A stretch of 64,000 bases of DNA. It comes from Beijerinckiaceae bacterium. Lineage in GTDB: Bacteria; Pseudomonadota; Alphaproteobacteria; Rhizobiales; Beijerinckiaceae. Position numbers and translations under genes: made by a program. The stretch is taken from positions 248,001 to 312,000 of the forward strand of contig CANGBC010000001.1 of assembly GCA_947452005.1 (NCBI GenBank). Reading direction: 5' to 3'. Shown piece after piece: positions 60,301 to 64,000 of this stretch. Position 1 is the first letter of the stretch, and each line of letters opens with the position of its first letter. The notes under the pieces were generated by a model. That model worked only from the letters and a program-made list of their open reading frames with translations. It was not told the origin of the DNA and made no database searches.

Positions 60301-60509
60301 GCGGGCCCAGCCAGTTTGCGGATCAGTTCTTCGCGTAACGCACGGGCGGCGCGCCGCGTTGGCACATAGATCGTGGCAGACGCCAGCGCCAGCGGATCAA
60401 GCGGCGGCTTGATCGCATCAACAATGTCACCTGCGATCAGTTGCTCGGCAAATGTCGCAAGAAAATTGACGCTGGATGGTATGGTGAAGACATGCGGTGT
60501 GCGTGCCAT
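57384..60509 (-). CDS. addB: Double-strand break repair protein AddB
   Basis: A 1041-residue partner of AddA. The N-terminal part is helicase-like without a working Walker A (TIYVPTRRAARALREEL). The C-terminal nuclease has AEIIDYKSGS. The cysteines that hold an iron-sulfur cluster in the Bacillus AddB nuclease domain are not seen here. It begins nine bases after murU. Confidence 0.95.
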   Translation of the reverse strand: MARTPHVFTIPSSVNFLATFAEQLIAGDIVDAIKPPLDPLALASATIYVPTRRAARALREELIRKLAGPALLLPKIVPLGHMESIETSLLFETDGPVEGVPDAMTPIERRLILMQLVHKWAVQLGTAITRYENGAIQTDGREPLLVAQAPAQAWHLAGDLAALIDEMIVEDADWKKLEHLAPENFDLYWLITIDFLKIASQMWPQIRQERGLIDAAMRQQQLVDHEIVRLQNADPRQSVIAVGSTGTNRATARLLAAIARLENGAVVLPGLDLGLDDEAWALIEGDKARKIEPSAGHPQAALHRLLPILQIERRAVFERGTPDAALATRMQLLTEAFRPADTTDRWPAFLQALKPEDLARALDDMVMIIAADEREEALTLALCMRKALHDSADTTIALVTPDRALARRVQAELKRWKIDIDDSGGEPLASSPYGVLARLSVACADEPCMPVEWLALLAHPLVRLGYGHAELEQLTSLLEIGVLRGVSSLRDRPLEMVAAARLSAADPYAHPACKRISDAQWDELSQLVARLCAALAPLHDLPTQAPLAECIARHRACLTALVVQGDGEAAYFDESFDSFEQVFGEIAAKAQAEPMFRRSDYAALADSIMREAIVRGPARAHPRLKILGLLEARLIQADLMIVAGLDETIWPPQVETGAFLNRPMRAELGLTPPERRIGQTAHDFVQALGTRHVIISRATKRGGAPTVPSRFLQRFEALVGDAFAPAHRKGDALLDLARRLDRPAVSRAMGRPEPRPDLELRPTSLSITEIETLRRDPYAIYARHILKILPLEDLGALPGAREAGTQLHDIFSDFVQSHEKGALPPSARDELLVLAQEKLVDLMEDPNYRAFNWPRIEMGLYEWLKWEEIRRAELVESKVELSGKMSITLEDQSIFTLRGKADRIDLTRSGEAEIIDYKSGSISTKEMIKVGFAPQLPLEVKMVESGAFQFFGKMPVRDAMHVKIGSKDPIKPESIAKPGDFRDVVESNFVGMQVLLNQFRKADTPYLARPLPQYASRFGRYDHLARVKEWSAGAGDEGGEA

Positions 60510-60518
60510 GTCGTCACC

Positions 60519-61241
60519 TCATTGTTTCGTGCGCGCGATGGCGGCTTCTGCCTCGGCAATGGCGGCAGGCGTGCCCACATGCAGCCATTGTCCGTCCAAA
60601 GCGATGCCAAACAGGCGACCTTTTTGCGCCGCTTCAAACAGAAAGGGCGCCAGACGGAAAACCTCGTCGGGCTGATTCTCAAACAACTGCGGCTTGATGA
60701 TGCCAACACCTGAATAAACAAAATCAGCCTGCTCACCCTCTTTGCGCTTGGTCAGGCGGCCGGATGAATCCAGATGGAAATCACCCGCCCAGTCGACGCC
60801 CACCGAGCCAGTGGTGGAGGCGACCAGCAACAGCGCATCCATCTGCGCGGGGTCCCAAAAATCAGCAAGGCGAGAAATATTCGACACAGGCCCCTCAATC
60901 CAGAATGCATCCGTATTGCAAAGATAGAACGGCCGGGTGTCAAAAACTGGCAGGACCTTTTTAATGCCCCCACCTTGATCGAGCAGTTTGTCGCGCTCGT
61001 CAGAAATTATGATCTGTGGCCTGGTGCGACCTTTCAGATGCGCCTCAATCTGGTCGGCCAGATAATGCACATTGACGATGGCGCGCTGCACGCCGGCTTT
61101 TTCGAACAGATCCAGACAATGATCGATGAGCGCTTTGCCAGCCACTTTGACCAAGGGTTTGGGGATCGTGTCCGAGATCGGCCGCATGCGCGTGCCAAGC
61201 CCGGCCGCAAAAACCATGGCCGTATCGGGGCGCTGGCTCAT
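60519..61241 (-). CDS. murU: N-acetylmuramate-1-phosphate uridylyltransferase (MurU-like)
   Basis: A 240-residue nucleotidyltransferase with VFAAGLGTRMRPISDTIPKP at the N-terminus. It makes UDP-MurNAc from MurNAc-1-phosphate in cell-wall recycling. The upstream gene carries the AmgK kinase that supplies the substrate, and the two overlap by four bases, which supports the assignment over a generic sugar nucleotidyltransferase. Confidence 0.85.
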   Translation of the reverse strand: MSQRPDTAMVFAAGLGTRMRPISDTIPKPLVKVAGKALIDHCLDLFEKAGVQRAIVNVHYLADQIEAHLKGRTRPQIIISDERDKLLDQGGGIKKVLPVFDTRPFYLCNTDAFWIEGPVSNISRLADFWDPAQMDALLLVASTTGSVGVDWAGDFHLDSSGRLTKRKEGEQADFVYSGVGIIKPQLFENQPDEVFRLAPFLFEAAQKGRLFGIALDGQWLHVGTPAAIAEAEAAIARTKQ

Positions 61242-62779
61242 GTCTCGTCCTTGACGAGGACGGAGGGCATGTGGGTTTCAAACCAGGCGCGGATCTCAGC
61301 CAAAGCCGGATGGGCGAGATCTTTCTGCAGATAATGTTTCACGCGTGGAATATGCGCGAGATAGTTCGGCTTGCCATCGCGCTTGTCGAGACGCGCGAAA
61401 ATACCCAGAATTTTTGTCGCGCGCTGCGCACCCATAATCGCATAGGCGCGCGCGAAAGCCTCAAAATCGAAACTCTCATCATCAGCCTTGCGCTGGCGTA
61501 AATATTGACCGAGCAGCTTCATCTCAAGCGCATCAGAAACGGTGACGCGGGCATCTTGCAGCAGCGAGGCGACGTCGTAAGCAGGCGGCCCGATGACGCA
61601 ATCCTGAAAATCGATCATGCCGATGCGCTTCACGCCCTCGCGTTCAGGCAGCCAGATGATGTTGGGCGAATGATAATCGCGCAGAACCCAGGTTTTGGGG
61701 CCGGCAATCAAATCCTGAAACAGATCGCGCCACAGATTGACAAACATTGCGCGCGCGCCGGAAGCCGGGAAGGACTTGGCAATATGGGGCGCATACCAAT
61801 CGAGGATGAGTTCGATCTCAATGCTCATCGCCTCAAGATCATAGGGCGGGATCGCATAGGGTGCGGGCACCATGTCGATGGTGGTGGGCAGAGGGAGCTT
61901 GTGCAAATGCGCCAAGGCCAAAACCGCAGCGCCGTAGCGATCGGGCATCGGGCCTTGTGAATCGACCACGCCCTCGCCGCCCAGATCTTCCAGAATCGCC
62001 AATCCGTTTGTCGCATCCTTGGCGTAGAGCTCAGGTGCAGAAAAACCTTCCAGCAAGAGCCCGCGCTGAATGGCGAAGAAGGGCGTGACGTCTTCTGCCA
62101 GTCGCGCAATCTGGCTGTAGGGCTTGCCAAAGCGCACGGGCGGGCCATCAGGCCGCTTGGGCGCAATCATCAATATGCCCTTGGTGCCATCTGGCTTTTC
62201 GAGCCGCTCATAGGCACGGGTCGATGCATCCCCTAACATGAATTCGCGTTTGGCATCCGACCAGCCGGAGCGCGCCAGCAAAGCGTCAACCGACATGGCG
62301 CGTGCCAGACGTGCCGCAAAAGCGCCTGTGCCAGTCAAGACCGCTTTGCGATAGGATTCGCCTTTGTGCAGCGACAGCAGCAGCGCGACATCCAGCCGAT
62401 CTTCCGGCAGATGGTCACCGGCACGATCGGCCCATTCGACCATCAGCAGCGCGCCTTCGGCGGCTTCCTCCCAGCCCAATTCAACCAGCTCGTCGGGTGA
62501 CTTGATGCGGTAGAGATCGGCATGGACGATGGGAAAGCGCTGCCCATCGTAAACTTGCATGAGCGTAAAGGTGGGGCTTGGGACTTCGAGGTGCCCGTCG
62601 CCCGTCAGTTCGCGGATCAAGGCGCGCGCCAGCGTTGTTTTGCCCGCGCCCAGATCGCCCGACAAAGTGACGAGATCTTCTGCGCTGATAAAACTGGCCA
62701 TGCGCCGCGCCAGCGCAACGGTTGCGCCCTCATCAGCGAGATCAAATTCGAAACGGGCCGTCTGCGGCTGCGCTGTCAC
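61238..62779 (-). CDS. Fusion: TsaE tRNA t6A ATPase plus AmgK-like sugar kinase
   Basis: A 513-residue two-domain protein. Residues 1-150 are TsaE, with Walker A SGDLGAGKTTLARAL and PSPTFTLMQVYDG; it drives the t6A37 tRNA modification with TsaB and TsaD. From about 175 to the end is an aminoglycoside-phosphotransferase fold with LRDYHSPNIIWLP and MIDFQDCVIGPPAYD, the AmgK anomeric sugar kinase type. The fusion is known in Rhizobiales. Confidence 0.92.
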   Translation of the reverse strand: MTAQPQTARFEFDLADEGATVALARRMASFISAEDLVTLSGDLGAGKTTLARALIRELTGDGHLEVPSPTFTLMQVYDGQRFPIVHADLYRIKSPDELVELGWEEAAEGALLMVEWADRAGDHLPEDRLDVALLLSLHKGESYRKAVLTGTGAFAARLARAMSVDALLARSGWSDAKREFMLGDASTRAYERLEKPDGTKGILMIAPKRPDGPPVRFGKPYSQIARLAEDVTPFFAIQRGLLLEGFSAPELYAKDATNGLAILEDLGGEGVVDSQGPMPDRYGAAVLALAHLHKLPLPTTIDMVPAPYAIPPYDLEAMSIEIELILDWYAPHIAKSFPASGARAMFVNLWRDLFQDLIAGPKTWVLRDYHSPNIIWLPEREGVKRIGMIDFQDCVIGPPAYDVASLLQDARVTVSDALEMKLLGQYLRQRKADDESFDFEAFARAYAIMGAQRATKILGIFARLDKRDGKPNYLAHIPRVKHYLQKDLAHPALAEIRAWFETHMPSVLVKDET

Positions 62780-62789
62780 GCAAAACTCC

Positions 62790-64000
62790 TCAAGCCAAAG
62801 CGGCTTTTACCACGCTTGTGGCATCATCGGGAAAGATACAGGTCACACTTGTGCCCTCGCCCGGCGATGATTGAATATGCACTTCACCGCCGTGCAACTC
62901 GACGAAGGAGCGCACGATGGACAGACCAAGCCCGACACCGCGATGGCGTGAGCCAACGGTGTGGGTGTGGAAGCGATCAAACACATGGTCGAGAACATCG
63001 GGGGGAATGCCACGCCCCTGATCCGACACTTTGAAAACAACTTCATCAGGACGGCGCAATGCGGCGAGCGTCACAGTCTGTCCCGGCTCCGAGAAGCCAA
63101 TTGCGTTCGATAACAGGTTGAACAGAATCTGGCGGATGCGTTTGCCATCGGCGCGGAAGGCACCGACATCATCCAGCGCCACCACATTCAGGCTGATGCC
63201 CGATTCGGCCAAGCGATCTTGCAGGCCTTCGGTGGCCGCCGCAATCGTGTCGCGAATGTCGACGTCTTCGACCGACAATTCCATCGCATCTGTGTCAATG
63301 GAGGCCAGATCGAGAATGTCATTGATAATGGCGAGCAGCGCGGCCGAGCTCTTCAGCACATAACCAGTGTACTCGCGCTGTTTGGTATTGAGCGGTCCAA
63401 CAGCCCCTTCACCCAGCAGCTGGATGAAGCCGATGATGTTGGTCAGCGGTGAGCGCAATTCATAGGACACATGGTGCACGAAATCATTGCGCAGCTTTTC
63501 AGCTTCCAAAAGCGCCTGATTGCGCTCGGTCAGCGCCAGCTCCACGGACACACTTGCAGTCACATCAATGAATGTGACCAGTGTCGCGCCATCGGGCAGC
63601 GGCGCGGTCATGCAATCAACGACACTGCCATCCTTGCGGATCATGCGGCGTTCAAAGCCGGTCCGCGTGTCCTGCAAGCCTGTGACGAGACTGCGCAGAT
63701 CATCCCAATCGGCTTGGTTGTCATAAATCGCAGCGCAGGCGCGGCGCACGAGATCGAAATGCGGTTTCTCAGCCAGCATGGCGGTGTCGCCCTGCCAAAG
63801 CGTGATGAACGCCGGATTGAACAATTTGAGGCGGCCATCCGTGCCAAACACGGCGACGCCTTCCTTGAGCGAGTCGAGCGTTTCGCCCTGCACGCGCATC
63901 AAGGCATTGTAGGATGATTCCAGCGAGAAGCGCTCGGTGACATCATCGAAGAGATAGGTCACGCCGCCTTGCGGATTGGGATTGATGACCACGCGCAAAG
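62790..64000 (-). CDS. divL: DivL-type PAS sensor kinase (partial, C-terminal part)
   Basis: The C-terminal 400 or so residues of a larger protein that continues past the right edge. A PAS domain (TLDSLKEGVAVFGTDGRLKL) is followed by the dimerisation helix FVHHVSYELRSPLTNIIG, in which Tyr (codon at 63462-63464) replaces the usual phospho-His, and by the ATPase motifs NLLSNAIGFSEPG and GVGLGLSIVRSFVELHGG. The Tyr marks DivL, an essential cell-cycle pseudokinase that tunes CckA-CtrA in Alphaproteobacteria. Its place upstream of tsaE/amgK supports this. Confidence 0.83.
   Translation of the reverse strand, partial: LRVVINPNPQGGVTYLFDDVTERFSLESSYNALMRVQGETLDSLKEGVAVFGTDGRLKLFNPAFITLWQGDTAMLAEKPHFDLVRRACAAIYDNQADWDDLRSLVTGLQDTRTGFERRMIRKDGSVVDCMTAPLPDGATLVTFIDVTASVSVELALTERNQALLEAEKLRNDFVHHVSYELRSPLTNIIGFIQLLGEGAVGPLNTKQREYTGYVLKSSAALLAIINDILDLASIDTDAMELSVEDVDIRDTIAAATEGLQDRLAESGISLNVVALDDVGAFRADGKRIRQILFNLLSNAIGFSEPGQTVTLAALRRPDEVVFKVSDQGRGIPPDVLDHVFDRFHTHTVGSRHRGVGLGLSIVRSFVELHGGEVHIQSSPGEGTSVTCIFPDDATSVVKAALA

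Overview
The window reads as a compact chromosomal segment of a free-living alphaproteobacterium of the order Hyphomicrobiales (Rhizobiales). The basis is conserved order and content: ihfB-lapA-trpF-trpB-trpA-accD, aroA-cmk-rpsA, the HPr/EIIA/HprK-ChvG-ChvI-pckA block, and a divL-tsaE/amgK-murU-addB-addA-trxA block. AccD of the zinc-finger-less type, an acidic TIGR02300 protein and a DivL-type kinase point the same way. The genus cannot be set from this sequence alone. Both ends cut genes: accD on the left and divL on the right.

Region 1 (1-9.4 kb, almost all minus strand) is housekeeping: fatty acid synthesis (accD), tryptophan synthesis (trpF, trpB, trpA), nucleoid protein (ihfB), envelope protease (sppA), ribosomal protein S1, CMP kinase and EPSP synthase. 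Region 2 (9.4-12.4 kb) holds an acidic zinc-ribbon protein, tRNA-Ala(GGC), an unrecognised two-gene operon next to the tRNA, and several small proteins.

Region 3 (12.5-38.4 kb) is accessory and metabolic. It has four orphan periplasmic binding proteins of the tripartite tricarboxylate (Bug) type, an amidohydrolase, an enoyl-CoA hydratase-like protein, an NTT-type nucleotide transporter with an exported aldo/keto reductase and an MFS carrier, and an RTX-type M10 metalloprotease. Next comes an export-oriented redox cluster: a Tat-exported molybdopterin hydroxylase subunit, a c-type cytochrome, a Vgb-like propeller fused to a haem-c site, and two exported isochorismatase-fold proteins that both lack the family's nucleophilic cysteine. 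A ThDP enzyme follows, whose ribosome binding site sits inside a strong hairpin. ArfB, an O-antigen-ligase-like membrane protein and an MsbA-like ABC exporter close the region.

Region 4 (38.4-64 kb) returns to core functions: ABC-F protein, glucose-6-phosphate isomerase, the nitrogen-PTS style HPr/EIIA/HprK set coupled to ChvG/ChvI, a HugZ-like protein, PEP carboxykinase, an NhaD antiporter, DNA polymerase I, thioredoxin, the AddAB helicase-nuclease, MurU and AmgK for cell-wall sugar recycling (AmgK fused to TsaE), and DivL. Three copies of a short dispersed palindromic repeat and one larger palindromic repeat lie in region 4. One copy supplies the last codons and stop of pgi.

No rRNA, CRISPR array, insertion sequence, prophage gene or integrase was seen. 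No gene-free stretch exceeds 300 bases.
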